The notes: a model not told the origin generated them from the sequence alone. Shown: positions 50,676-59,798, numbered from the stretch's first letter. The stretch is 64,000 bases of DNA from an uncultured Rhodobiaceae bacterium (GCA_913045225.1 CAJWPC010000001.1:223594-287593), one strand, 5' to 3'. Numbers and translations are program-made.

Positions 50676-51554
50676 TTATCTAAATCTCTGCAAAATTCGT
50701 CCATCTACTAATATCAAACCAATTAGAATCAAAATGAGTCCGATGATATGTTGAGTAGCGATTGACTCACCTAAAAAAATAATAGACATAAATATCGCGC
50801 TTATTGGCATAAGCAATGTTACTAACATTACATTCGAGCCAATATTTTTTATTAACTTATAAAATATCAAATATGCTACGGCTGTTGAAAATATAGATAG
50901 CCCAAGCAATGGAATCATTGATTCTATTTTTGATACCGCAATGAAGTCAACACCCATATAAATTACAATTGGCATTAAAATTATCGACGAAATGCACAAC
51001 ATCATTGTAGCGGATATCGCTGGATGAATTGAACTATCAATTTGCTTACCAAATAGTACTGATATCGCATAAGAAACAGAAGCTAGGAGAATTGCAATTT
51101 GCCCATCTATTGAATTATTCAGGTCATCAAAACTGAAGCCCATAAGAATTGAGACACCGCATATACCAACAACCACTCCAATAATGCGATTTAAGGTTGC
51201 TTTCTCACCTTTTGGCCAATAGTGTGCCAGTATTACTGTAAATAATGGTGTTGTTGCGTTAAGTATTGAGCTAACTGATGCTGTTATCTGTGACTGTCCC
51301 CAAGCAATTAGATTGAATGGGATAACATTATTAAACAAGCTCATCATTAAAAAAATTATAAATAACCTCTTATTGATCACAAAACTTAACTTTAATATTT
51401 TACACACACTCAGCAGAAATATTGATGCCATAAACACTCGAAAGAACACAATCATTAGAGGTGATATTGTCAGAAGCGCAATCTCGATCCAAATGTATGA
51501 ACCGCCCCATAAAAGGGATAGTATGATTAATCTTATCCAGTCAAAAAGACCCAT
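50676..51554 (-). CDS. EamA/DMT-family membrane transporter
   Basis: Likely metabolite exporter of the drug/metabolite transporter superfamily. The 292-residue protein has about ten hydrophobic segments in two EamA repeats: the first begins LIILSLLWGGSYIWIEIAL and the second lies near residue 145. Substrate unknown. Confidence 0.85.
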   Translation of the reverse strand: MGLFDWIRLIILSLLWGGSYIWIEIALLTISPLMIVFFRVFMASIFLLSVCKILKLSFVINKRLFIIFLMMSLFNNVIPFNLIAWGQSQITASVSSILNATTPLFTVILAHYWPKGEKATLNRIIGVVVGICGVSILMGFSFDDLNNSIDGQIAILLASVSYAISVLFGKQIDSSIHPAISATMMLCISSIILMPIVIYMGVDFIAVSKIESMIPLLGLSIFSTAVAYLIFYKLIKNIGSNVMLVTLLMPISAIFMSIIFLGESIATQHIIGLILILIGLILVDGRILQRFR

Positions 51555-51625
51555 TCTGCTTCCAAATTTTTCGTAATAGTGATATTTATCTATATATCAA
51601 TAATTATGGTAAAGCGAGTTATATA

Positions 51626-52339
51626 ATGAATGACTTCTCAAATAAGTTGCCAATTGAGCTATATTATTGGCCGACTTCAAATGGTTTTAAAATATCTATT
51701 TTTTTGGAAGAGGCCAAATACCCATATAATTTAAATTATGTAAATATTTCAAAAGGAGAACAGTTTGAACCATCATTTTTAAAAATATCACCAAATAATC
51801 GTATGCCTGCTATCATTGACCCTGATGGTCCAGATGGGAGAGAAATTTCAATTTTTGAGTCTGGAGCCATTTTACAGTATTTAGGTAGAAAGACTGAAAT
51901 GTTTTATCCTTCCGATTATAGAAAACAGATTGAGGTTGACCAATGGCTGTTTTGGCAAGTTGGTAATTTAGGACCAATGGGTGGCCAAGCCCATCATTTT
52001 CGTAACTATTCTCAGACAAAACTTCAGTATGCAATTGATCGATACACAAATGAGGTTAATCGTTTATATGGTGTATTAAATAAAAAATTATCAGATGGAA
52101 GAGAGTATATAGCTGAAGATTATACAATAGCGGATATGGCTTGTATTGGCTGGGTAAGGAATCCTGAAAGGAAGGGGCAGGATTTGGAGAATTTTCCTTA
52201 CTTAAAATTATGGTTCGAAAGAATGATGGCAAGACCCGCTGTAATTAAAGGTGTTAGTATTGGCGCAGATATTAATCATGATTTATCAAAAGATCTTGAA
52301 GCTCAAAAGATTTTATTTGGACAAAAGGCAAGGGATTGA
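51626..52339 (+). CDS. Glutathione S-transferase-like protein (YfcG/Nu-class)
   Basis: The 237-residue protein has a thioredoxin-fold N-domain (ELYYWPTSNGFKISIFLEEA; PNNRMPAIIDPDG) and an all-helical C-domain (DYTIADMACIGWVRN). The Nu-class YfcG/YghU proteins act as glutathione-dependent disulfide reductases, which is the best match. It is followed after 12 bp by the thiolase. Confidence 0.87.
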   Translation: MNDFSNKLPIELYYWPTSNGFKISIFLEEAKYPYNLNYVNISKGEQFEPSFLKISPNNRMPAIIDPDGPDGREISIFESGAILQYLGRKTEMFYPSDYRKQIEVDQWLFWQVGNLGPMGGQAHHFRNYSQTKLQYAIDRYTNEVNRLYGVLNKKLSDGREYIAEDYTIADMACIGWVRNPERKGQDLENFPYLKLWFERMMARPAVIKGVSIGADINHDLSKDLEAQKILFGQKARD

Positions 52340-52351
52340 TAGGGTAGAACA

Positions 52352-53554
52352 ATGGTAGATGTATTTTTATGCGATGGAGTTCGAACACCAATTGGTAGAT
52401 ACGCCGGAGCACTCTCCTCCGTGAGAGCCGACGATCTTGCTGCAACCGTTTTAAGTGGCTTAATTAAAAAAAACCCAAATATCGATCCACTTGAAATAGA
52501 TGAGGTAATATTTGGATGTGCAAACCAGGCTGGCGAAGACAATAGGAATGTTGCTCGAATGGCAACTTTGCTGGCGGGCTTACCCATCTCAGTTCCTGCC
52601 ACTACAATTAACAGACTTTGTGGTTCAGGCCTAGACGCTGTCATTACTGGGTGCAGAGCCGTAACTACTGGGGAAATGAAATTAGTTATTGCGGGTGGTG
52701 TTGAGAATATGTCTCGGGCGCCTTTTGTGATGCCAAAATCTGAGAGTGCATTTTCACGTTCTAATAAAGTTGAGGATACTACAATTGGGTGGCGCTTTAT
52801 AAATAAGAAGATGTTTTCAATTTATGGAACAGACTCTATGCCAGAAACGGCTGAAAATGTCGCGGAATATTATAACATAAACCGTGAAGACCAAGATCTA
52901 TTTGCTTTTAATAGTCAAAAAAAGTATCAAGAGGCCAAGAAAAATGGTCGATTTGAATTGGAAATTATACCAGTTGAAGTGCCTCAAAAAAGGGGAGACC
53001 CACTAATTTTTGAGGAAGATGAGCATCCAAGAGAGACGGATTTAGATAAGATGTCTAAATTGCCAACACCATTTAAAGAGAATGGAACAGTAACCGCAGG
53101 AAATGCATCTGGTGTCAATGACGGAGCGGGATGCTTACTAATTGCTTCTGAGGATATGGTGAAGAAATATTCATTGCGGCCATTGGCAAGATATTGTGGG
53201 GGAGCGACTGCAGGAGTTGAACCAAAGTACATGGGAATTGGACCAGTATTTTCAACCCAAAAGATACTAAAGTCACTCAATATCGAAATGGAGCAGATTG
53301 GTCTTATTGAATTAAATGAGGCTTTTGCATCTCAATCTTTGGCATGCATGAGAGGTTTAGGGGTTGCAGATGATAGTGAGATAGTAAATCCAAATGGTGG
53401 GGCAATAGCATTGGGGCATCCACTTGGGATGTCGGGTGCACGACTTGCCCTAACTTCGTCTATTGAGATACATTCAAAAAAAATAGACTATGGTTTATGC
53501 ACAATGTGCGTGGGCGTGGGACAAGGTATATCAATGATAATCGCAAGGGTGTGA
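52352..53554 (+). CDS. Acyl-CoA thiolase, PcaF (3-oxoadipyl-CoA thiolase)-like
   Basis: The 400-residue thiolase has nucleophile C90 in TINRLCGSG, the GHPLGMSGAR histidine and the second active-site Cys in CTMCVGVGQG. CANQAGEDNRNVARM, the insert DTTIGWRF and DSMPETAENVAE are characteristic of PcaF/PaaJ-type 3-oxoadipyl-CoA thiolases. No other aromatic-degradation gene is nearby, so the in vivo substrate is open. It abuts the convergent Gfo/Idh gene with no gap. Confidence 0.9.
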   Translation: MVDVFLCDGVRTPIGRYAGALSSVRADDLAATVLSGLIKKNPNIDPLEIDEVIFGCANQAGEDNRNVARMATLLAGLPISVPATTINRLCGSGLDAVITGCRAVTTGEMKLVIAGGVENMSRAPFVMPKSESAFSRSNKVEDTTIGWRFINKKMFSIYGTDSMPETAENVAEYYNINREDQDLFAFNSQKKYQEAKKNGRFELEIIPVEVPQKRGDPLIFEEDEHPRETDLDKMSKLPTPFKENGTVTAGNASGVNDGAGCLLIASEDMVKKYSLRPLARYCGGATAGVEPKYMGIGPVFSTQKILKSLNIEMEQIGLIELNEAFASQSLACMRGLGVADDSEIVNPNGGAIALGHPLGMSGARLALTSSIEIHSKKIDYGLCTMCVGVGQGISMIIARV

Positions 53555-54679
53555 TTATTTATTCTCGAAATTTAATCGATCCATAATTTCTTCTTCGGAT
53601 AAATTGAGGTCAACTTCTTTCATCGTCTTTGCAGATAGATCCATCGCTAAGGTTAACATTAAATTTTGATGCGCTACTTCTGCTTGTGTATGAGGGGTAT
53701 TTAGTCCCATACAAATTCTCTGAAGCCAAGAATAAGTTTCATCTTTTAGAGGCCCCCAGAGCTCATTATTGTATATGTCTCCGGGAGGAAAACTCGTTAG
53801 AAAGTCAACATGTCTATCAATTTCATCCTCTCTCCCCTTTGGTCTATAAATTTTTCCTTGATCAAAGTCACTGACGATGATTACATCTCTATGGGTATCT
53901 TCTATATCAAGAATGCCATGCGTACCTACGAAGCCCATTTGTAATCCATAGCTTGCACCAGGCCAAATTTTTGGCAAAGACCAGCATATATTCATACTGA
54001 ATATTTTATCATTAAAGGTAAATAATCCAAAGGTTGCATCCTTTGTGCCTATCTCACCAAGTATTTTGTCAGATGATCGTGCAAATACTGATTGTGGTTG
54101 ATCATCAATAAGCCACAATGACATATCTAAACTATGTGTTCCAGATACGACCATGGGCGTAAGATATTTTCTATCCTGCGTTAATCTTAGCTCATTCATA
54201 GGCCCCATTTTATTCATAAATGTTCTCGTAACAGCGCATGTTATATGGCCAATTTGGTTACTTTCTATTTTCTCTTTAGCTGAGATAAATCTGCGGCGAA
54301 ACCTCTGCGTGTAGCCCACACAAACATCAATATTTTTTTCGATTATCTTATCAATAAGGAATCTGGATTGTTTAGCGTCAAGGGTGAGGGGCTTTTCAAT
54401 GAATATTTTTTTATTATTTTCGATTGCTATTAACGCCGGTTCAAAATGACTCCAAGTTGAAGTTGCTACAATTACACAATCAACCTCTTCACGAATAATT
54501 AGTTCTTCGTAATTAGTTGTGAGATAATCTGCATTAATATCTTTTTTAAGTTCTTTTCCGACTTCTTCATTAATATCGCATAATCCAATCCAGGATATGC
54601 CAGGGAACTCTGAGGCAATCTTTCCTCTCATCCTCCCTACGCGCCCACATCCGATTATAGCTAAACCAATATTTCTCAT
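53555..54679 (-). CDS. Gfo/Idh/MocA-family oxidoreductase, inositol 2-dehydrogenase-like
   Basis: With start at ATG 54679 (MRNIGLAIIGCGRVGRMRG) the protein is 374 residues. The ORF-track version adds 35 residues that read through a transcription terminator and are rejected. Features are the Rossmann motif IIGCGRVG, IEKPLTLD near residue 97, and GYTQRFRRRF, as in inositol dehydrogenase-like enzymes. No ribosome site is visible: the T-run of the terminator lies immediately before the ATG. Substrate unknown. Confidence 0.85.
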   Translation of the reverse strand: MRNIGLAIIGCGRVGRMRGKIASEFPGISWIGLCDINEEVGKELKKDINADYLTTNYEELIIREEVDCVIVATSTWSHFEPALIAIENNKKIFIEKPLTLDAKQSRFLIDKIIEKNIDVCVGYTQRFRRRFISAKEKIESNQIGHITCAVTRTFMNKMGPMNELRLTQDRKYLTPMVVSGTHSLDMSLWLIDDQPQSVFARSSDKILGEIGTKDATFGLFTFNDKIFSMNICWSLPKIWPGASYGLQMGFVGTHGILDIEDTHRDVIIVSDFDQGKIYRPKGREDEIDRHVDFLTSFPPGDIYNNELWGPLKDETYSWLQRICMGLNTPHTQAEVAHQNLMLTLAMDLSAKTMKEVDLNLSEEEIMDRLNFENK

Positions 54680-54685
54680 TTTTTC

Positions 54686-54719
54686 AAAAAAAAACCCGAA
54701 AGAGCGAACTCTTTCGGGC
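54686..54719 (-). terminator. Intrinsic terminator of the orphan binding-protein gene
   Basis: On the minus strand, GCCCGAAAGAG-TTCG-CTCTTTCGGG is followed by nine T. This is a perfect 10-bp stem with a stable UUCG tetraloop, 25 bp after the binding-protein stop. It is the only textbook terminator I found in the window. Confidence 0.95.
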
Positions 54720-54743
54720 TTTATTAGACAAGTTAAGTTTGAA

Positions 54744-55808
54744 TTATGGAACCATTTTGTCTGGGTTAGCAGCAGCCCATGCATCCATTAATTCTACAAC
54801 TTCATATGTGTCCCAGTCACTCGCACGATCGATAAATCTGTGATCTACGAATGTTGCTGGATCAATGAAACCATCGATTTCACCTAGGCCAATGTATGGA
54901 CCTTGGATTTGAGCCCAAATCCAGTTACGAGGCTCACCATATTTGTTTGTACGACGTAGTTGATAAATGTAAACTGAACCGTTGATTAGGTTTGAACCAG
55001 TTTGCATGTTTTCAAATACTTCAGGTGTAGCAACAGCGCATACACTTATTACAAATTTAGTATCTAGAACACCCATGTGTTGTGACATAGCCCAACCACG
55101 TAGGAATCCTGCAGTAGCTTCGTCTAGCTCATCCATACGTGAATCCCACATTGCGAATGAGTTACCAGGGTTAGCTGACACAGCCATTGGTGTAATGTTT
55201 CTAATTGCAACACCACCAGCTTGGATGTTAGCACGGTCAGATGAACCGCCTGCAAAACCGTCAATTCTTCCTGATGTTAGAGCGTCAACCATAACTGGGC
55301 CAGCGTCACCAACAACAACTGTTTCGATTGAGTCACCTGGAAGACCAACTGAGTCAAGAGCGATTAGAGTTGTGATTTCGTCACGGTCAGATGCAAGACC
55401 AATAACTGATCCTGGTAGATCGTTTAGACCTTTAATTGGGCTGTCAGCTGGAACAACAATACCTTCAGATGCGAAGTTATATGCTTCGTATACAACTGAA
55501 CCAGGTTGTCCTGCGTTAGCCATTTGTAGTACTTGTGCAGAGTCAAGCATCACATATTCTGCATCACCTGTATCTAGGAATGCAACGTATGGGATAGTTG
55601 TTTCTGAGTTAAGTAGGTTAACTTCAACGCCATTAGTTTCATAAGCACCTGTTAGACGACCAACGTGCTGCGCATAAATTGAGCAAGAACCGTTGTTAGC
55701 TGTAATAACATTTAAGTCTGTTAGTGCAGAAGCTGGAGTTGTAGAAACCATTGATAGTGCTAAACCACCGAAAGCAGCGCCAAGCACAAATTTAGTAGTG
55801 GATTTCAT
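54744..55808 (-). CDS. Orphan periplasmic substrate-binding protein (NMT1/SsuA-like)
   Basis: ABC-type solute-binding protein of 354 residues. The signal peptide spans 1-28, ending PASA before LTD. The mature part has the two-lobe periplasmic-binding pattern of the TauA/SsuA/ThiY family (IKGLNDLPGSVIGL, ALTSGRIDGFAGG). No permease or ATPase gene adjoins it. A strong GGGAGG ribosome site lies 7 bp before ATG, codon choice is more biased than in neighbours, and it has its own terminator, all suggesting high expression. Ligand unknown. Confidence 0.87.
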   Translation of the reverse strand: MKSTTKFVLGAAFGGLALSMVSTTPASALTDLNVITANNGSCSIYAQHVGRLTGAYETNGVEVNLLNSETTIPYVAFLDTGDAEYVMLDSAQVLQMANAGQPGSVVYEAYNFASEGIVVPADSPIKGLNDLPGSVIGLASDRDEITTLIALDSVGLPGDSIETVVVGDAGPVMVDALTSGRIDGFAGGSSDRANIQAGGVAIRNITPMAVSANPGNSFAMWDSRMDELDEATAGFLRGWAMSQHMGVLDTKFVISVCAVATPEVFENMQTGSNLINGSVYIYQLRRTNKYGEPRNWIWAQIQGPYIGLGEIDGFIDPATFVDHRFIDRASDWDTYEVVELMDAWAAANPDKMVP

Positions 55809-55842
55809 ATCATATCCTCCCTTAAGGTTAATAATAAAACAC

Positions 55843-55875
55843 TTACACTAGTGTAAACAATTGTACCTAGTACAA
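55843..55875 (-). promoter_or_regulatory. Tandem palindromes upstream of the binding-protein gene, likely operators
   Basis: TTACACTAGTGTAA (55843-55856) is a perfect palindrome. TTGTACCTAGTACAA (55861-55875) is an inverted repeat with a 3-bp centre. Both share CTAGT and their centres are about 18.5 bp apart. They cover a possible minus-strand -35 (TTTACA) for the binding-protein gene, so a dimeric repressor site is plausible; the regulator is unknown. Confidence 0.55.
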
Positions 55876-55930
55876 ACGTCAAATAACTGTTATAGAACAT
55901 CTGTAAAAATAATTCAAATTTTTTTTTAAC

Positions 55931-55958
55931 TTTTTGTTAATTTTTTCTTTAACAAAAA
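55931..55958. repeat. 10-bp AT-rich inverted repeat in the divergent intergenic region
   Basis: TTTTTGTTAA (55931-55940) and TTAACAAAAA (55949-55958) flank an 8-base spacer. It lies 11 bp upstream of the predicted CoA-transferase -35. It could be an operator; it is too AT-rich to be a convincing terminator. Confidence 0.5.
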
Positions 55959-55969
55959 CTCATTCACTG

Positions 55970-55998
55970 TTGATAATGTTTGATTTTTTTACTATATA
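55970..55998 (+). promoter_or_regulatory. Candidate promoter of the CoA-transferase operon
   Basis: TTGATA (55970-55975) and TATATA (55993-55998) with a 17-bp spacer predict a start near 56005 and a 5' leader of about 77 nt. Confidence 0.6.
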
Positions 55999-56081
55999 TA
56001 ACACAATTTAGACATATTTATGTTTATAGTGATGAAAACTTTGAACATTCGCATTGTAAATACATATTTCAGGAGTGAAAA

Positions 56082-57275
56082 TTGAAGTCTGAACTGCCAT
56101 TATCCGATTACACAGTACTTGATCTTACTATTGCCAGGGCTGGGCCCACTGCCGCTAGGGTTCTTGCGGACTGGGGAGCAAATGTTATCCAGATCAATCC
56201 ACCAAATAAACCTGGTCAGAAAGGTGGAAGCGTGACAGGAAAAAGAGATGGTTTTGACTTTCAAAATCTACAACGAAACAAGCGATCATTATCAATCGAT
56301 TTAAAAAGTGACGATGGGCATGAACTTTTTCTTGAGTTAGCAAAAAAAAGTGATGTTATACTTGAAAACTTTCGGGCTGATGTGAAGCACCGTTTGAAGA
56401 TTGATTATGACGCAATTAAAAAGGTCAATAGCCAAATAGTTTATGGAAGCATTTCAGGATTTGGTCAGAATGGGCCATACAAAGAACGACCTGGTCTTGA
56501 TCAAATCATACAAGGAATGTCAGGATTAATGTCAATCACTGGACTTCCTGGTAATGGACCCGTAAGAGTTGGCATACCAATAAATGATCTTTGTGCCGGG
56601 ATGTTTCTAGCCCAAGGTGTGCTTTTAGCATTACTAAATCGTGAAAAAACAGGAAAGGGTCAGTGGGTGCATACATCATTACTTGAAGCTGGTATTTTCA
56701 TGCTCGACTTTCAGGCATCTCGATGGCTCCAAAATCAACAAATTGCGCAGCAGGCTGGGAATAACCACCCAACAGGGATACCTCAGGGCTGCTTTCAAAC
56801 TTCAGATAAACTTATTAACCTAAGTGCTGTTGGGGACCGCCTGTTTGAGAGGTTTTGTAATGCTGTTGGAGCGGAGTATCTGTTGAGTGATAGTCGTTTT
56901 TGCGATGATGAATCCCGCTTGAAGAATAGAGATGAGTTAAACGAAATAATCTCAAACATACTCATTGAAGAGACATCTGATTACTGGATTACTAAATTAA
57001 ACAAAGTTGGTGTTCCGTGTGGCCCTGTAAATAATATTGCCCAGATGTTTGATGATGAACAAGTGAAACACCTTGATATGAAAAGAAAGGTAAAACATCA
57101 CAGGTTAGGTGAATTAGATGTTGTAAGGCAGCCAGTTAATTTTTCTGAATATGAGCAACCGAAAGAATTGAAATATGCCGCACCCGACCTGGGTCAACAC
57201 AATGAGGATATTCTCAGAGAATTTGGATTTGATGACGAATTTATTAAGGATTTGGTAGAAAAAAATGTGGTATAA
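56082..57275 (+). CDS. CaiB/BaiF (class III) CoA-transferase
   Basis: Transfers CoA between acyl groups by the type III mechanism. The 397-residue protein has LDLTIARAGPTAARVLADWGANVI at the N-terminus, the NKRSLSIDLKS and NFRADVKHRLKIDY motifs, and GISGFGQNGPY-like GSISGFGQNGPY near residue 126. It starts at TTG behind AGGAG (56071-56075). The carboxylate substrate is unknown. It precedes an enoyl-CoA hydratase by 34 bp. Confidence 0.92.
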   Translation: MKSELPLSDYTVLDLTIARAGPTAARVLADWGANVIQINPPNKPGQKGGSVTGKRDGFDFQNLQRNKRSLSIDLKSDDGHELFLELAKKSDVILENFRADVKHRLKIDYDAIKKVNSQIVYGSISGFGQNGPYKERPGLDQIIQGMSGLMSITGLPGNGPVRVGIPINDLCAGMFLAQGVLLALLNREKTGKGQWVHTSLLEAGIFMLDFQASRWLQNQQIAQQAGNNHPTGIPQGCFQTSDKLINLSAVGDRLFERFCNAVGAEYLLSDSRFCDDESRLKNRDELNEIISNILIEETSDYWITKLNKVGVPCGPVNNIAQMFDDEQVKHLDMKRKVKHHRLGELDVVRQPVNFSEYEQPKELKYAAPDLGQHNEDILREFGFDDEFIKDLVEKNVV

Positions 57276-57309
57276 TAATTACGTCAAATTATTCTTAAAA
57301 AGCTAACGA

Positions 57310-58101
57310 ATGAAATTAAATACAGAGAAAATCATTGCCAGAAAAGATGGCAAAATCGGATGGATGATCATCAATAATCCAGAAAAAAGAAATGCTATAT
57401 CTTTTTCAATGAGGGAAGCAATGACACAAGTGTTTAATGAATATAATAAGGACCCTGAGGTCAGAGTTCTAATTATACGAGGTTCTGGTGGCAAAGCTTT
57501 TATATCTGGTGCAGATATTTCCGAGTTTAAAGATATTAGAAGTAATTATGACGCAGAGGAAAAATATGCCAAGGCAACAGAAATCATGACAAAAGCCATG
57601 AACGCTTTCAAGAAGCCAATACTTGCTATGATAGAAGGCTATTGCGTTGGTGGTGGTGTAGCTACAGCTATTGCATGCGACATGCGGATCGCCACAAAAG
57701 ACACAAAATATGGAATTCCTGCCGCAAAATTAGGTTTGGCTTACGGTTTTGATAATTTAAGACAGTTGGTTGAACTTGTTGGCCCATCAAATGCAAAAAG
57801 AATATTATTTACAGGTGATTTGATTGATGCAGATGACGCGCACCGAATTGGGTTAGTTGATGAGTTATGCGCATTAGATGAGCTTGAAGATATGGTATTA
57901 TCCATCGCCGATAAAATATCTGCAAACGCACCGCTAACGGTTTTAGCATCAAAAGAAACAGTCAAGCATGTACTCAGGCCCGAAATAAGGGATCATCAAA
58001 AGTTAAAGGAAATGGCAAAAATCTGCTTCGATAGTGATGATTACAGAGAAGGCAGAGAAGCTTTCATGGAAAAGAGAAAACCAGAATTTAAAGGACGCTA
58101 A
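57310..58101 (+). CDS. Enoyl-CoA hydratase/isomerase family protein
   Basis: Crotonase-fold enzyme, 263 residues. The oxyanion-hole segments are KAFISGADISEF (about residue 60) and EGYCVGGGVATAIACDMRIA (about 108-127). The second catalytic Glu of classical hydratases is not at the expected place (AKLGLAYGFDNL), so hydration is not certain; isomerase or hydrolase activity is possible. It is 14 bp upstream of the ABC ATPase gene. Confidence 0.88.
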   Translation: MKLNTEKIIARKDGKIGWMIINNPEKRNAISFSMREAMTQVFNEYNKDPEVRVLIIRGSGGKAFISGADISEFKDIRSNYDAEEKYAKATEIMTKAMNAFKKPILAMIEGYCVGGGVATAIACDMRIATKDTKYGIPAAKLGLAYGFDNLRQLVELVGPSNAKRILFTGDLIDADDAHRIGLVDELCALDELEDMVLSIADKISANAPLTVLASKETVKHVLRPEIRDHQKLKEMAKICFDSDDYREGREAFMEKRKPEFKGR

Positions 58102-58115
58102 AAGGCATAAGATCA

Positions 58116-59054
58116 ATGGAAAATCGCATCATTTTAGATAGTTTGCATAAAAGCTTTGGAGAGCTTCAGGCTGTGAATAATGTTTCAATGACTGTTGAAG
58201 TTGGGGAAATATTGGGTTTCATTGGCCCAAACGGTTCTGGCAAGTCCACAACTATGAAAATGGCAACGGGTTATCTTAAGGCCGACTCAGGTACTTCTAC
58301 CATTTGCGGTGTAAATATGGAAATTAATCCGAAAGAGGCAAAAAAACTCATAGGATACTTACCAGAGGGCGCGCCAGCTTACGGTGAGATGACAACAATC
58401 GGATTTTTAAATTTTATTGCAGATATTAGAGGATATTATGGTAAGAAGAGAGCGATCCAAATTGATAAAGCTGTTGAGAGGGCTAGAATAAAACACGTAC
58501 TGCATCAACAAATTGATACTCTATCAAAAGGCTACAAACGGCGAGTAGGGCTGTCGCAAGCGATAATGCATGAGCCAAAAATTCTTATCCTGGATGAGCC
58601 AACAGATGGACTAGACCCCAATCAAAAGCATCATGTGCGTGAATTAATAACCGAAATATCAAAAACTACAGCAATTATTGTATCAACTCATATTCTTGAG
58701 GAAGTTGATGCAGTATGCTCCAGTGTTTTACTCATTAATAAGGGTAACGTAGTATTAAATGGCTCTTCATCCGAACTCCGATCAAAGGTTGAAAGTAATA
58801 ACTCAATTATGATTAAAATCGATCCAAAACATAGCGAGGATCTTAAAAGGCTTCTTTTAACAATCCCGAGCATAAGTAAGATTGATGTTTTAAATGAAAC
58901 AGAGTCGAATGTTAACATAAATGTATACCCAAAAGAGAACAGGGTTATTTTAACAGAAGTAGCAAAAATTATAGCTGACCATAAGTTTCCGGTAAAAGAC
59001 ATATATCAAAATCACATAGCGCTAGACGAAGCTTTTCGAAAATTAACTGTATAG
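58116..59054 (+). CDS. ABC transporter ATP-binding protein (GldA-like)
   Basis: The 312-residue ATPase has Walker A GPNGSGKS (37-44), signature LSKGYKRR near residue 135 in place of LSGGQ, and Walker B ILILDEPTDGLDP near 155. A C-terminal extension of about 90 residues follows. The form matches GldA/ABC-2 ATPases. It begins a tight four-gene set with an ABC-2 permease, a GldG-like protein and a DUF4340 protein (gaps of 6, 9 and 5 bp). Confidence 0.93.
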   Translation: MENRIILDSLHKSFGELQAVNNVSMTVEVGEILGFIGPNGSGKSTTMKMATGYLKADSGTSTICGVNMEINPKEAKKLIGYLPEGAPAYGEMTTIGFLNFIADIRGYYGKKRAIQIDKAVERARIKHVLHQQIDTLSKGYKRRVGLSQAIMHEPKILILDEPTDGLDPNQKHHVRELITEISKTTAIIVSTHILEEVDAVCSSVLLINKGNVVLNGSSSELRSKVESNNSIMIKIDPKHSEDLKRLLLTIPSISKIDVLNETESNVNINVYPKENRVILTEVAKIIADHKFPVKDIYQNHIALDEAFRKLTV

Positions 59055-59060
59055 GAAAAA

Positions 59061-59798
59061 ATGTTAGGTAATATATACATAATCTTAAAAAGAGAGACGA
59101 AAGGGTATTTCTCAACCCCACTTGCCTATATATTTATATCGATCTTTTGTGGTTTAACAGCAGCCTTCACATTTTACCTTGGGGCTTTTCTTGAACGGGG
59201 TCAGGCTGATTTATTCCCCTTTTTTGAAAGTCACCCTTGGTTATTAGTACTACTCGTTCCATCTATTTCCATGAGGCTATGGGCAGAAGAGAGGAAAACT
59301 GGATCAATTGAGTTATTAATGACCTTACCGATTACAACTTTTGAAGCTGTTATCGGAAAATATTTAGCTGCTTGGGTTATGATCGCTATTGCACTGGCGT
59401 TAACATTTCCAATGTGGATAACAGTCAATATTCTTGGAAACCCTGATAATGGAGTTGTTATGTCCAGCTATCTCGGGAGCTGGCTATTGGCTGGGCAGTT
59501 TTTAGCAATCGGGTCCGCGCTGTCCGCTATGACTAAAAATCAAGTAATTGCTTTTGTAATTAGTACAGCCGCTTGTTTCTTATTTGTAATGAGTGGGGTT
59601 GAAGCAGTAACTGGGGCAATTGAAGGTTTAGTTCCCAATTACGTAATCTCTATATTTAGCTCAATGAGCTCCCTAGACCACTTCTATGAGTTTGTGAAAG
59701 GGGTTATTGACCTCCGCAGTTTACTATTCTACTTCACATCAATAATTTTTTGGTTGTTATTAAATATTATTATTATAAATATTAAGAAAGCTGCATAG
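59061..59798 (+). CDS. ABC-2 type permease (GldF-like)
   Basis: The 245-residue membrane protein has six predicted spans and the cytoplasmic loop motif MRLWAEERKTGSIELLMTLPIT typical of ABC-2/GldF permeases. It should form the channel for the ATPase encoded upstream. The transported substrate is unknown. Confidence 0.9.
   Translation: MLGNIYIILKRETKGYFSTPLAYIFISIFCGLTAAFTFYLGAFLERGQADLFPFFESHPWLLVLLVPSISMRLWAEERKTGSIELLMTLPITTFEAVIGKYLAAWVMIAIALALTFPMWITVNILGNPDNGVVMSSYLGSWLLAGQFLAIGSALSAMTKNQVIAFVISTAACFLFVMSGVEAVTGAIEGLVPNYVISIFSSMSSLDHFYEFVKGVIDLRSLLFYFTSIIFWLLLNIIIINIKKAA

Noticed and set aside
54680-54784. N-terminal extension of the Gfo/Idh ORF
   Set aside because: It is encoded by an intrinsic terminator and the end of the neighbouring gene; ATG 54679 gives the normal Rossmann start.
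54982-55644. 220-aa plus-strand ORF opposite the binding-protein gene
   Set aside because: Antisense shadow. It lies wholly within a gene with signal peptide and ribosome site, and its product is low-complexity with no recognisable domain.
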